This document shows positions 11,672-24,400 of a DNA stretch of 64,000 nt, piece after piece; positions within the stretch are counted from its first letter, which is position 1; the number at the start of each line of letters is the position of its first letter. The DNA is taken from positions 1,984,001 through 2,048,000 of the forward strand of contig MCGE01000002.1 in NCBI GenBank assembly GCA_002105175.1, written 5' to 3'. A model generated the notes under the pieces. That model was not told where the DNA came from and did no database searches. It worked only from the letters and a program-made list of their open reading frames with translations. The DNA comes from Absidia repens (taxonomy: Eukaryota; Mucoromycota; Mucoromycetes; Mucorales; Cunninghamellaceae). The translations under genes and the position numbers were made by a program.

Positions 11672-12388
11672 ATGGTAATGGCAGACATCATATAAAATAG
11701 GATGGAAGAGAAAAGGGAAGGAAAAAAATCGAGGATAAATGGTATAGATGGATGAACAAAGAATTGGATTGGATTGATTAAATGGAAGGATGGATGGGTG
11801 GATGGATAAATGGATGGTGGACTTCAAATTTGTCAGACGTGTTTGATGACAATTGTGAATAGTTGGATGATATATCAAATACGGAGAAAGAGGAACGGAC
11901 ACTATGAACAATAATATGTTTGACTCACTTTTACTTATTTTATTTTACGACAAATAGACTAAGGGTACCTCTTCGTTTGGTAAACGCCACACCAAGTCCC
12001 ACACTTTGTGCCGTCGTTGCGGTGACCGCTCTTACCACAAGCAAAAGAAGACTTGTGCTCAATGTGGTTACCCCGCTGCCAAGATCCGATCCTGTAAGTC
12101 AACTTCACTCCCTTAAAAAGGCTCCTATTGCAGATGGATTGACTTTTTTTTTTTCTTTTTATCAAGTCAACTGGTCCGAAAAGGGCAAGAGAAGAAAGAC
12201 CACCGGTACTGGTCGTATGCGTTACTTGAAGGTTGTTCACAGCCGTTTCAAGAATGGTTTCCGTGAAGGTAAAATAAATAGGACTCGATGGTTTGAAGAT
12301 ACGTTATGCTTGAATTTGTTACTGATGTTTTTTTCTTCCCTAATCATCAGGTACTCAAGCCAAGTCTGCCAAGGCTGCCACTGCTTAA
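11672..12388 (+). CDS. RPL37: 60S ribosomal protein eL37
   Basis: Coding exons 11958-12093, 12167-12268 and 12351-12388 encode the whole eL37 body: [22 protein letters not shown] and CAQCG zinc-ribbon pairs, [24 protein letters not shown] and a short Ala/Lys tail. The Met must come from an upstream exon. The best candidate is ATG at 11672-11674, followed directly by GTAATG, which leaves only the start codon on exon 1 and splices in phase to ACTAAG. The protein is then 92 residues (yeast 88). The intron holds TGGA-type repeats. At the second junction the usual Tyr of RSYNWSEK reads Phe. It is a structural component of the large subunit near the exit tunnel. The body is certain; the start exon is a proposal. 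Confidence 0.9.
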
Positions 12389-13068
12389 ACATGTCTATGT
12401 CTACCAACAAGAACGCTTATTATCAACTTAGTCTTCGTAGCGTGTTTTTATTTTATGTATTGCGTTTTACATTCAATTCAAAATAAAGTAGTAATTTTCA
12501 CAAAACATCCATTCTGATCATTTTGACTGGTATTATCTCTCGCTTCTTGTGTATATAGGTTATCATAGTGCTCCTTCATCCTATTTTAATGGCTGGTAAT
12601 CATGTGATTGTTGACACTTGCATTGCTCAATGCTTCGAGTAGACAACAATGGATTTTATCAAAGTAATAATTCCTTATGTTTGTGCAGCAGCAATTTTTT
12701 CTTCCCAATCCTGCTCTTTTTTCAACTCCTCTTTTTTTTTTTTTTATTTTTTTTGCTTCAAGCATTTTTATTTTATTTTTTTACCGCTTTACTTTATTAT
12801 TTGCTCTCTTATCGCTTTTATTCGTTGTTTTTGTTTTCATTTATTTTCGCACTCTAGTCTGTCAACCAGCCCTCTTTTTGATAACAATTCAGTCAAGTCA
12901 AACAAAGGCAAGTCAAATGCAATTGGCCTATTTGGCGCGGTTAGCTAGTCGTATGTGGATTTTTTTTGTTTTGTAGTCGCGTCTTTTAAAAGCCACTTCG
13001 CTTATATTCCTTCTTCTTCTTTTTGCACTGGAACTCATTTATCTCAACTTTTACTTTATAATATATAG
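12389..13068. other. intergenic, nothing distinctive
   Basis: AATAAA near 12482, then T-rich DNA up to the next ATG. The frames here are poly-Phe/Leu translations of T runs. Confidence 0.5.
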
Positions 13069-15090
13069 ATGCCTCTCTTGAAACGAAAACCATTTGAATT
13101 GATCCCTCCTCCAGCTCTTGATCTCAATGACAAAGTCTCCAAGAATTCCCCCGTTTGGTATCTTCCACTTACACAAGAAATCTTTGTTGACTATTCGTAT
13201 CCTTTTTTATTATTATTTTTGTTGCTATTTTAGCCCATTCATATTACTGTGTTGGCAATATGCTACTCTGTCTGTTTATTTCCTTGACTCCATCACTTTG
13301 CTTTTTGCGATTATTATAGGGAATACTTGCATCGTACGGCTCTTTACAAACGCCCTCTATGGCAATGCGAATGTACTGGCCGATCCAGTCTCTCTTATGC
13401 CGAAGCTCTTGAAAGCGAACGATCAGGAAAGCCAAAGGCGAAAAACAAACTTCCGGAAGCTCTTCAAAAGCCTGTCTTGGAACGCGCCCAGTTTCGTAAG
13501 TGTGTTGTATTTGCCTTGCCGCTTGTCGTCCAACTGACCTTCTTATCTTATTTATGCCTAATTTGACTTGTAGAAAAAACACGGCTAGATGCTGTAGTGG
13601 AAGATGTATACAACTTCTTTGTCAATCGCTATGTATCGGACGAGAATGTCGATTGCGTATGGGACGATGGTATTTTGTAAGTGATCGTTTTAATGAAAGA
13701 AATATGGTGATCAACTGCATGTACTAGATGTTTGCTAATGTGTCTTCTTTGATTATTTCACCAGATACTCTGCGAAAATATTGGAAGCACCACCTCTTGA
13801 AGATCAAACGTCAGATGAAATGGAATACAAAGTGCAGTTATTGGATGAAAATCATGAAGGCATGGAGGAATATATCAAAAATACGTGTCGTAAGGATATT
13901 AAGTAAGTGAAGAGGAATCCAGTTGCGCTTCGTCTAGTGGTATTGATATATTGGATGCTTTTTATTCATTTATCTTTTGGTAGGCGTGGCCGTTTGGATT
14001 TCTCCAAGAGTTTGATCAAGAGGTTTCTGCGTGACGCTACCATTAAAGAAACATATATGGGTGCACCCTGGATTGTCAGTGTAAGTGGTAATATTTTTAT
14101 TCTTAATCTGGAGCACCGATTTACCTTTTTGTTTTCGTGTTTAGGAGCAATTTGCGGAACGGTTTAGTATTGATACGGCATTACCCCATGATCTGGAAGT
14201 GGCGAAAACACTGGCATACAGCAAATCTAGAAAACTACGATCATTGGTGGACAAAACGTCAGCAACTGCCTCAGCACCCACAGAAAAAAGCAGATTAGAA
14301 GAAGCAAGGAAACTCGAATCACTGTTGAAATACCCAATGGAAGATCTGGATCTACCGATTTATCGACGAAACCCTCCTCTTGCAAACTCTACGATTTTTA
14401 TGGATATGGCACCTGGCTCGGGAAATGAATTCGAACAAGTGCCCAACCCCACTGGCGATTTACCGGTTCGTCCTCAACCCTCGCACGAGACGGTGGCCTC
14501 GGATAGTTTTGGAACATTTTTAATGGTGTGGAGCTTTCTCAATGTCTTCTCTCGCCCCTTACACCTCTCTCCCTTCAACTTGACTGACTTTGAATCGGCG
14601 CTTCGTCACACATCCGTGCATCAGAAAAGTGAAATGGTTTATGAAGTGATTGCGGCCCTTCTGAATTGCATTATTCGGCACCGACGGAAATCTAGTTATC
14701 AACCCTCGCCTTTGTCCTTACGCGATATTATTGCCTCTTCTACTGGATACCCACGTGCTTCATTATTGGCTACCTCTCGGGAACATGTGAAATTGCAAAA
14801 CGGCACTGTTGATCATTCACCAGTAGACAAAAGCTCAAACATTAGCGATGACGGTAATTCAAATCAGCAAAACGAATACAAGGCGCATATGAATGGATCT
14901 CAGCGAAAAGCTTATCATGTGTGCCTCGACCGTGGATGTGCAAGTGATGAAGTGATCAACATTGGCAAAAACTGGGATGCTAGGCCGATACCTTGTGGAA
15001 AAAATCGCCATGGATGGGAAGATGTATTGATTGGCTGTATCAATGATGTAAGTAGTGAGAAATGAGACATTAGTTATTTCCTTTTATTAA

Positions 15091-15133
<43 letters not shown>

Positions 15134-16796
15134 TTATAGTTGGCTATTGAATCGGATGAAAATATGACCGTTTATGACACAATTCTCTGTGCTTTGGTGC
15201 CTGGCCTGAATTCAACTTTGGAACAACGGGAAAGAGCTTACTTGGAGCTTGGATTGAAGGAAAAATTAACCATTTTACAATTACTCGTCAACGCTGCCAA
15301 TGAAACCTCTGATATCAAGTAAGTTAAAACAAGGCAATTATCGGGTTAGAGCTTGAGATAATATGTACTGACATTAGCTTGCAATGATTTTAACTGTTTA
15401 GGGAGTATATGGAAGAGTGTCAAGAACAGTTGACAGAACTTCGGAAACAAAAAATTGAAATCAATCGTGAACGAAAGCGGATGTAAGTAGACATTATAAA
15501 GCGTGATTCAAGTCCATTAAATTAGTTATTGACCTTTTTTTTTTCTCTGATAGTCAAGCTGAACGGAATGAACTGGAAAAACAATTTGAAGATGCTTCCA
15601 ACACTGAGACTGGTACAGAGGGCAGTGAATCCGGTGATGATTCTGATAATGACACCCACAATGGAGACAATATGTAAGTATAAAAATGGGCGACAACATA
15701 AATCCAGCTATTAACATCACCTATATTTATTAATAGCGATCAAGTACAAAAAGAAGCAGCCCATCTATCAAGACATGAATCTCGACAAACTTTGATGAAA
15801 CGCAAGCAAAAAGAAAGGGAGGAATTGGAAGCCAAACGCAAAAAAGTGTATCACCAACAACGACAAGAAGCACGTGAAAGGAACCGTGAGTTGAAAATCA
15901 GGGCTATTGCACGCAACAAATTGGACAATCAAGAACAATTGGTACAAAAAAAGGTAAACCAAAATTACATCAAAAAATGAAATGTTAATAATTTATTTAT
16001 TTATTTTTGTACAGTATGAACAAGTAAATCGGGACATGCGAAAATACAGTACATTACGATTCAAACCACTGGGACGTGACAAGTTTTACAATCGGTATTA
16101 TTACCTTGATAATATTGGTGGTGGACATTTACATGGATCTGGGAAACTTTTTGTGCAAAGCCCTAGCGTTACGGATTTGGCCATGCTTCTCACCAATAAC
16201 GATAGCGACAATGACAATGGAAAGAACGACAAGGGTAGTAACGACAAGGATAATGACGACAATGGCAATGACGACACAAAGACCACACAAACGTCAACAT
16301 CTTCTGCGACGACTGCAAAACCGGACGACAAAAACACTAGCACTTCTTTATTCGGGCATAGAGGTGGAATATCATTTATATGTCAATTGATGGAACACCA
16401 GGGTTTATCTGACAAGGTACCTTTTCTGAAGAACAATATCCAGCGTATGACTGATGATGAATATCTTGAATGGTGGGAATCATTTGATGATACGGATGCT
16501 GTAAGTCAAGTGAAAAAAAAAAGGGGCAATGTGTGAAAAATAACCTGGTTCTCTTTTTATTGAATATATAGCTGGATAGACTACTGGAATGGCTGAATCC
16601 TAAAGGTGTACGTGAATATCTCTTGAAAAGGGAACTACAGAAGCATTTACCTAGACTTATGACTGGTATGAAGAAACAAACATCAGAACGACCACCTTCA
16701 GTGCCTGAAGTTGCTCGACGTAGTACAAGAACAATGAAGAATTCACAAACTTCCTCTGGGTCATGGCTATCTTATACCAACAAGCTTGCGAAATAA
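13069..16796 (+). CDS. ITC1: WAC/DDT/WHIM-domain ISWI chromatin-remodelling subunit (Itc1/Acf1 type)
   Basis: Twelve exons (13069-13196, 13320-13495, 13574-13676, 13765-13902, 13984-14080, 14145-15047, 15140-15318, 15402-15482, 15554-15673, 15737-15953, 16015-16500, 16572-16796) give 950 residues in phase. The WAC domain is clear at residues ~20-120 (IFVDYSEYLHRTALYKRPLW, CECTGRSSLSYAEALESE). A DDT domain follows near 330-395 (FGTFLMVWSFLNVF). WHIM motifs include VPGLNSTLEQRERAYLELGL and GRDKFYNRYYYLD. A basic coiled coil (exons 8-10) and an Asp/Asn/Lys-rich low-complexity insert of ~35 residues in exon 11 separate them. Such proteins pair with the ISWI ATPase to bind linker DNA and space nucleosomes. 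No PHD or bromodomain is present, as in yeast Itc1. Confidence 0.92.
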
Positions 16797-17067
16797 ATCC
16801 TTCATTCTCTCTCTCCCATCCCATCCCGCCATATCCCCATTGAATAGTAGTTAGCTGGTAGATTTATACGTTAGGTAGTTATATTGTTTGCATTGCAATT
16901 CGTTTATTTCTCTGATTTAATAATAAAATATATAATACACAATTCAACTCTATTTACATATGATGATATATAAAATGTGATCTCGCTGTTGTTGGTGATT
17001 TTCTGCCTAAAATCATTGCCGGTTGTACAATAACGACAGCGCTTCTATATATTCCAAAGAAGGTGGT

Positions 17068-17146
<79 letters not shown>

Positions 17147-17507
17147 TATTTCAATGGCGTTGTGTTTAGATAGTAATTCTGTGGTAGTAGGGTTTTACCT
17201 TTTCCTGTTTTTTACTTTGCCAGTATTTTGACTATTTTCAATGAATACTCAAGCTTCTATACCGATTTCATCTTCATGCTGCAAAAAGCAAAAATAAAAA
17301 ATGTTCCCACGGAATGGCGGAACTGAGTGGCGAACGGGGAAATACAATGTTAGTGATTCGCATTGCCATTTCCCTTTTCTCTTTGCTCCTCTTTTTTTTT
17401 TTATTTTTTTTTATTTTTTCAACTGCAGACACTCCAAACCACCCCTCTCTATTTTATTTTTGAATATACTATATCAAAAACAAAAGTAATACTTTTATTT
17501 ATTCATC
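16797..17507. other. intergenic with a 72-base poly(T) tract
   Basis: Contains AATAAA near 16921, an uninterrupted T run at 17072-17143, and further T-rich leader DNA before the transhydrogenase start. Confidence 0.6.
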
Positions 17508-19402
17508 ATGGCAGCAGCAGCATCTCGTTCCAAAGTGGTCAATCTGTTAGGTCTTTTACAAGCAGGCTCCAACAGCTGTCCTTGTCACTCCCACGCTCAT
17601 TCCCACTTTACTCCGTCCGCTGCGTCGTTCAGTAACATGCTCAAGTATGGTCGCAACTACGCCTCTGCTCAAGATAACAGTACCGATTATGCTTTTGAAA
17701 TGGCTGCAAGTAACATCCGATTTGGCCCTGGCGTCACTTCGTAAGTCCATGCGTGTGTGTGTTTGTAGCGTGCATTGACGACCTTACCATACCCGCTCAT
17801 CTCACATATAACTCCATTTTATGCTGTATTCTTTTTTTCTTCTCAACATAGTGAAGTTGGTCAAGACCTCAACAATCTCAAGGCTAAGAAGGTTGCTGTG
17901 TACACTGATTCCAACGTAAGTCCTTTGAAAACATGTCAGTGATGGTGATGAATCTGTATATGCTCGGTCCTCATATTATGAACTTCCACCCACCCCTTTT
18001 ATTTTTGATCGTTTGACTTTTAGATTGCCAAATTACACCCTCTCAGGGCCGTGATCCAATCATTGGAAAAGAACAATGTCAACTATGCTTTGTACGATAC
18101 GGTGCGTGTAGAACCTACTGACAGCAGTTTCAAGAGCGCCATTGACTTTGCGCGGCAACACAACCCTGATGCCTTTGTGGCGGTTGGAGGTGGATCGGTG
18201 ATGGATACAGCCAAAGCAGCCAGTCTTTTTAGTGCACACCCAGAAGCGGATCTTTTAGACTTTGTGAACGCGCCCATTGGCAAAGGTCTCCCCATTCGCA
18301 AGACGCTCAAACCTTTAATTGCAGTGCCCACCACCGCAGGTACTGGCTCCGAAACCACTGGCACCGCTATTTTTGATTATGAACCTTTGAAGACCAAGAC
18401 CGGTATCGCCCATCGTGCCCTCAAGCCATTGTTAGGTATTGTTGATCCGTTGAATACTCGCTCCATGCCTGCTCAAGTCCATGCCGCCTCTGGTCTAGAT
18501 GTGCTCTGTCACTCTCTGGAATCCTATACCGCATTGCCCTACAACCAACGCTCGCCTCGACCCAAGGATCCTATTGAACGCCCCGCGTATCAAGGCTCAA
18601 ATCCTATCAGTGATGTATGGTCGCTTCATGCCCTCCGGATGGTCGTCAAATACCTCCCTCGTGCCGTGAAAGATCCTAGTGACTTTGAAGCTCAAAGCCA
18701 AATGTTGTTGGCTGCCACATTTGCCGGCATTGGATTTGGAAATGCTGTAAGTGGAAGTGGTAGTAGTATAAATGGTATTGGATTGATAGACATGTGCTGA
18801 CTTGTTGATTTTACTATTATTGTTTATTGTTATAATTTATGTAGGGTGTCCATCTTTGTCATGGGTTGAGCTATCCTATTTCTGGATTAAACAAGACTTA
18901 CAAGCACCCTGGTTATAATGTGGAACATGCTATTGTTGTAAGTAATAGAATTGGGAAGGAGGTTGATACGAAGAAAAAGGGGAAACGGGAGAAATGATCC
19001 ATGTTTGATGATTGTGCAATTTTATTTACTCACTTTTTTTTTTTTTTTTTTTTTTTGTAGCCTCACGGTGTGTCTGTTGCATTGACTGCTCCATCTGTAT
19101 TCCGATTTACAGCTGCCGCCTGCCCTGATCGCCACATTGATGCAGCTGCTGCCTTTGGTGCAGATCCCGCTCATATCAAGCAATCCATGGCTGGCGACGT
19201 CTTGGCGGAAAAATTAACTCGGTTTTTGGAAGATTTGGATGTGCCTAATGGATTGGGTGCTCTTGGATATGATTCTTCTTATATTCCTGCCCTGGTGGAA
19301 GGTGCTTTACCTCAACATCGTGTGACCAAATTGGCTCCCGCTGGTGAACCTGCTGCGGAACAATTGGCCTCTATTTTTGAAAAATCTATGTCAAACTATT
19401 AA
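17508..19402 (+). CDS. Mitochondrial hydroxyacid-oxoacid transhydrogenase (iron alcohol dehydrogenase family)
   Basis: Exons 17508-17740, 17852-17915, 18024-18746, 18845-18937, 19061-19402 encode 484 residues. The first ~50 residues are rich in Ala, Ser, Arg and His with few acidic residues, consistent with a mitochondrial presequence. The nucleotide-binding motif GGGSVMDTAKA, the TTAGTGSETTGTAIF segment, the HAASGLDVLCHSLESY region and the GVHLCHGLSYPISG metal-site segment all match the ADHFE1/HOT branch of type III alcohol dehydrogenases. Family members transfer hydride between 4-hydroxybutyrate and 2-oxoglutarate without free cofactor. Length and the PHGVSVALTAPSVFRF motif fit HOT better than bacterial butanol dehydrogenases. 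The gene stands alone between long spacers. Confidence 0.9.
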
Positions 19403-20589
19403 AAGTGTCGTGGATGATTACCATTTGGTATAGCGTAGTACGGTTATTTATTTACATCAGTTTAGTCTTTAGTGCGGTTCTTTTTTTTAATAAAATCAAA
19501 CGTATACATGATCTTCGTCTATGTTATTATGATACAGTGCTGGATGTGATATTCAATGTGAATGTTGGGTAAATTGTCTTTTTCTTTATTAGGTATCGAT
19601 TGTGAAATACTTATGGGAGGGTGCATGCGGTAGCTTTGATACTATGACGATCATATCATATGGAGTGCATCAAGGGAATAGGGTTTATATGAGGTTTACA
19701 TTAGTACTATGATACTGAAGATGTTAGCATTAATTCCGGAAGAGGTGAATGAATACATATGTAAAAAAAAAAAAAAAAAAAACAAAGGAAAAAGGAAAAT
19801 GAGATCATGATGGAATCATGAGCAAAAACTGTCCTTGAAACTGCTACATATCATAAGAAATATACGTGCTTCCATTTAAAAGTCAGATTTTATCAGTTTA
19901 TGTACAGTATTATAATATGAATTTTTAATGATGTCCATAATGACTTGCCAAAAATAGAATGGAATCCTTATTGACATCACAGATACAAAAAGGAAAGAAA
20001 AATATGGCGACCGCCATCGGGAATGGTGTACCGTTTGGCAGGTGAGGTAATAAAGTTAATGAGCCAAGAACCCAGAAATCTGTTAATGTTGCGGCGTGCG
20101 TCAAAAGTATGGTCCGAGGTGCATGACAGCTAATCAATGCGGAGAGGAAAAATATTCAACCATGATATGCTGTCTCGATTTTCAATCTGTTTTGTTTTTG
20201 AAATTAAGGTACATACTTTCGAAGGAGCACAGCATATTCGGGATTTGAAAATCTAGCATGATTTTTTCATATCCCTCCTTTTTTGGTAATCAAAAAATAA
20301 AATCGCAAGGAGGTAAAAAAAAAAAAGAAACAATAGCCTATTCGATTGAATGAAAAATCAGCTCATGTATCATATAATTACACCTTTTTTTTTTGGGCTT
20401 ACATTATTCAAATAGGAGTTAAACGATTGAAATTAAGTCATTCACCTACATAAAGCGAGAAAAAAAGCACAGACTGATTCAAAGGATATAAATTGAAGAG
20501 ATTTCCCAACACTCCCCTCCATCTTATTCTTTTTGCTTTCATTGTTTCCAAAGTCTTCATTGACAAAAAAAAAAATACTTAGACAAACA
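19403..20589. other. intergenic, 5' region of the sulfate permease
   Basis: AATAAA near 19489, an A run near 19764, and a 14-base palindrome at 20004-20017 noted separately. No coding frame is convincing. Confidence 0.5.
20004..20017. promoter_or_regulatory. Palindrome ATGGCGACCGCCAT upstream of sulfate permease
   Basis: Perfect half-sites ATGGCG and CGCCAT separated by two bases, about 570 bases before the permease start. The half-site matches that of the sulfur regulator CYS3 of Neurospora (ATGGCGCCAT type), but the spacing is wider. Regulatory role is inference. Confidence 0.3.
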
Positions 20590-23402
20590 ATGAGCATTGT
20601 TCTCGATTACAAAAGTCCGACATTACGAGAAAAGTTACTCTCATCAAAATCATCGTGGTTCCGATCCTCTCTTTCGTATATCCTTGGATTTTTCCCAATT
20701 TTACAATGGATTCATCGTTATAATCTTTCGGTAAATATAATGAATGTACATGACAGTGTTGACAGTGTAATAATTTCTGTAATGATTTTTGTTGTTTTTT
20801 TCTAATGATCAGTGGTTATTTCAAGATGTCATTGCTGGTATTACCGTCGGTCTGCTATTGGTGCCACAAGGCATTGCTTACGCGAAAGTTGCAAATTTAG
20901 ATCCCCAATATGGTTTATAGTGAGTTCTTAAATTTTGCATATATTTACTCCAATTATTTTGATTAATTTTTCTTTCTTTACTATAGCACTTCCTTTGTAG
21001 GTGTCACAATTTACTGTCTCTTTGGTACCAGCAAAGATATCAGTATCGGTCCAATCAGTAAGTACCAAAAATTATTGAAACACCGTCGTCATAAATTGAA
21101 GCCGGATTTTTCTCATTGTCCTTTTTCCTTTCTTTTTATTTATTTTCATGATACAGCTGTTGTCTCATTATTAGTCGGGGAGGCCATTACAAAGGTCACT
21201 GAAGCTCACCCTGATATCACCGGCCCCGAAGTGGCCGTTTGCTTATCCATGGTATGTGGTGTCATCACTTTACTCATGGGCATGGTTCGCTTGGGCATTC
21301 TTGTTGACTTTATCTCAGGTAAGAAATCAACAATGACGGACTTGAAATTATTAGAACGCGTTCTCATTGTTTCTCTATTTTATAGGTCCTGCCATCGCTG
21401 GTTACATGAGTGGATCTGCCATCACTATTGGGTTGGGTCAATGGCCAAAGATGTTTGGGATGACCGGTGTGGATACTCATCAAGCTCCATATCTTGTCTT
21501 TGCTCAGTTTTTCCAACATATTCCGACGACACATATTGATGCCGCCTTTGGGGTTACTGCGCTTGTGATTCTCTATATCATCAAATTTGGCACCGGTCAT
21601 TTGGCGGCACGCGTTCCTCGACTCAAGAAACCACTCTTCTTTATGGGTATCATGCGAAATGGTCTGATTGTGATTATTGGTACTTTATTATCCTTCTTAC
21701 TCAACTTGGGGAAAGACAAGAGCCCGTTTAAAATTATCAAAGAGGTACCTGCTGGTTTTGATGCTATGGGAATACCGCATGTACGAATGGATATCATCAC
21801 TGAATCAATGGGGGTTTTGCCGTCCATTATATTGATCCTCGTTTTGGAACATGTTTCTGTGGCCAAATCTTTTGGACGCTTGGGTGATTACGATGCAAAA
21901 CCAAACCAAGAAATTATGGCCATTGGCGCTAGTAATATTATTGGTGCATTCTTTGGGTAAGTGACGACGGAGGTGACTGGTCAAAATGCTTGGTGATACT
22001 AATCCTTTTTTTTGGTATTAAAAGGGCATATCCAGCCACAGGGGCATTTAGTCGTACAGCTGTCATGGCAAGGTCTGGTGCTAAAACTCCCCTGGCGGGC
22101 GTCTTCACTGGCTGTATTGTGGTATTGGCTTTGTATGTTTTGACTCCAGCATTCTACTTTATCCCCGAAGCTGTCCTCGCTGCTGTGGTTGTACACGCTG
22201 TATCTGATTTGGTGTCTGGCCCTGCTTATGTTATGGAACTTTACCGAACCAGTATATTGGAACTCATCGTCTTTTTGCTTGGTGTTGGTATTACGTGCTT
22301 TGTGGATGTAGAAACCGGGATTTATGTATCCGTAGGTCTCTCGTTAGCTATCATGCTATTGCGATTGGCACGACCACCTGTATTGGCCCTTGGACGGTCC
22401 CCTTTGAGATCTCAACATTACCCAACAATGGAAATCGAAGCACCTTCTGCAGATCAGCATTATATTTACGTGGATGAAATGGATCCTCACTTTACTAAGG
22501 TTTTGGAACCTCTACCTCCTGGGATGCTAGTCATTCGGCTAACTGATTCTGTATTGTATCCTAACGCTGGACATGTGGCGGAAAAATTGACGCAACTGGG
22601 AAAATCGAGAACTCGAAACGGTGATGGCAACAGGGATATCAAGTCTCTTCCTTGGAACGAATCAACGGACTCAAGTATGAACCACCATCGTCAACCATTA
22701 CTCGGTGCCATTGTTCTTGATATGACAGCAGTACATTCGATTGATACTACAGGTCTACAAGCTCTTGGATGTGTGCGAACTACTTTGGAACGACATGCTG
22801 GACAGACTGTGGAATGGCACTTCACTGGATTACAGAGTGAACGAATTCGACGGGATTTATTGACTTTTGGCTTTGGCACCTGGGGCGATGATCAAGACGA
22901 AATCGAACCCTCATCACCTTCATCTATTGGACAAGCACACGCACTTGGAATGTCATCACTACCACCACCTCCTCCATTATCAGCACATCATCATCATCAT
23001 GATCCACAACAATCACCTTATTCAAAGGCCGATAGCATCTCACCACAGCCTCGATATCCCAATGCGACAACCAATATGTCTCCCCTACGTCAGCAATTCC
23101 ATCGTGGATCTATACATCAAAAAGTGGGTCAGGATGAAAAGGCAATTGTTGAATCTTGGCGGTCAGCGGCATTTATGGAACATGATGTGAATCGATTTTC
23201 GTCACGAAACAGTCTGTATGATCCTATGGAAATGGATATTGATCCATATTATGCAAGTATCAGTGTGTCAAGTGATCCACATGATCAACTCCCAACCGAA
23301 CGATACCCATGCTTCCATTGGGATGTGGATACTGCCGTACGAACAATCTCTGATAGATGGCATCAAAAGAAGATGAAAGCCTATCCCTACTTTGGTGTTT
23401 GA
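20590..23402 (+). CDS. SulP-family sulfate permease with STAS domain
   Basis: Exons 20590-20730, 20813-20919, 20987-21057, 21157-21318, 21386-21956, 22025-23402 give 809 residues. The signature near the N-terminus is complete: DVIAGITVGLLLVPQGIAYA, then SFVGVTIYCLFGTSKDISIG. About ten to twelve hydrophobic segments follow, including the PLAGVFTGCIV region. The STAS domain holds GAIVLDMTAVHSIDTTGLQAL. The C-terminus carries a Pro/His/Ser-rich insert (roughly residues 655-720) before a conserved tail with CFHWDVDTAV, as in fungal SUL1/SUL2 plasma membrane transporters. The start at 20590 (MSIVLDYKSP) is preferred over an upstream ATG because the latter lies in the A-rich leader. It takes up sulfate, by family knowledge with protons. 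Confidence 0.93.
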
Positions 23403-23901
23403 TTTGGCTTTTAGTTTATTAGTATAATTATTATATTATATCTAGTTGTGTCCTTCCAATTTTGTTTTATTTTGTAATTTGTATGAATATCTTTATTATC
23501 CCTCCCCCAACTTTCCCTCCCCCATTTAGTGCTGTGCGCTATCCTTGTCAATATTATTTATTTACTCAATAAACATATGAATTTTAGTTTTATGACAAAG
23601 ATGCAGAAAAAAAAAATGTTATGATACAGAAATTGGAAATCTAATTTTTGTGAAACGGGTACTTAAAAGGAATAGTGTAGCCAAGGAATATGATAGTAGA
23701 ATGAAAGGAAAATGGAAAAAAATGATCAACATTATATTTAGAAAATATCAGAGCTAGACTGTGTAACCGACCATCTAATTTAATGTATGATCTTCTCGAA
23801 GCCAGTAGGATTTAAGAACCTGATCTTAAACATTTTGTCGTTTCTCTTCTTCTCTTTACTTGTATTGTTTTTATTTTTGTACTCTCTCATTATATTTGAA
23901 C
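23403..23901. other. intergenic
   Basis: 3' UTR with AATAAA near 23569, then AT-rich DNA and a pyrimidine-rich leader. No other feature seen. Confidence 0.5.
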
Positions 23902-24400
23902 ATGGTTAAATCATCTACTCTTGTTGTTGCTCTTTTCGCTTTTGCTGGTCATAACGTGATTGCTCAATGTAAATATATGAAGAGAGTGTATATCATAAGG
24001 GTAATCTTGACTACTAATTGCTTTCCCCCCTCTTTTTTTTTCACCCCTGACTAGCTTCTGATGCAAATCCCACTTCTGCACTCGCTGGATTGGATCCAGG
24101 TTCCTTGAGTTCTGCTATCGCTAATGTAAGAAAATGAAGAATATAAATTCCAATGGCATGTATTAATTATGACTTTTTTAGGCTGAATCAACTCTGTCTG
24201 CCATGAAAACCGATCCCTCCTATTCTAGTATTCTTGCTAACCCCACTTATTCGAGTCTTTTAAACAAGGCGTCTTCAGCGGCTAATCCTAGTGCTTCTTC
24301 TTCTAGTGGAGATGCTTCTCAAAGCAGTGGATCATCCACCCGACCTCTCGGAATCGGTGCTCTTGTCATTTCTGCTGCTGTTGCTGTTGGTCTTTTATAA
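23902..24400 (+). CDS. Small Ser-rich secreted protein, probable GPI anchor
   Basis: Exons 23902-23968, 24055-24125, 24182-24400 encode 118 residues. A signal peptide (MVKSSTLVVALFAFAGHNVI, cut near Ala-Gln) leads a Ser/Ala/Thr-rich body that ends in a Ser/Gly stretch (SSSSGDASQSSGSS) and a hydrophobic C-terminus (PLGIGALVISAAVAVGLL). This is the usual layout of fungal GPI-anchored wall or surface proteins: Ser/Gly attachment zone, short spacer, hydrophobic tail. There are no Cys residues in the mature part. The family is not recognised; similar short low-complexity proteins are common in Mucorales. It precedes a second tiny membrane-associated protein gene by about 380 bases on the same strand. 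Confidence 0.75.
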
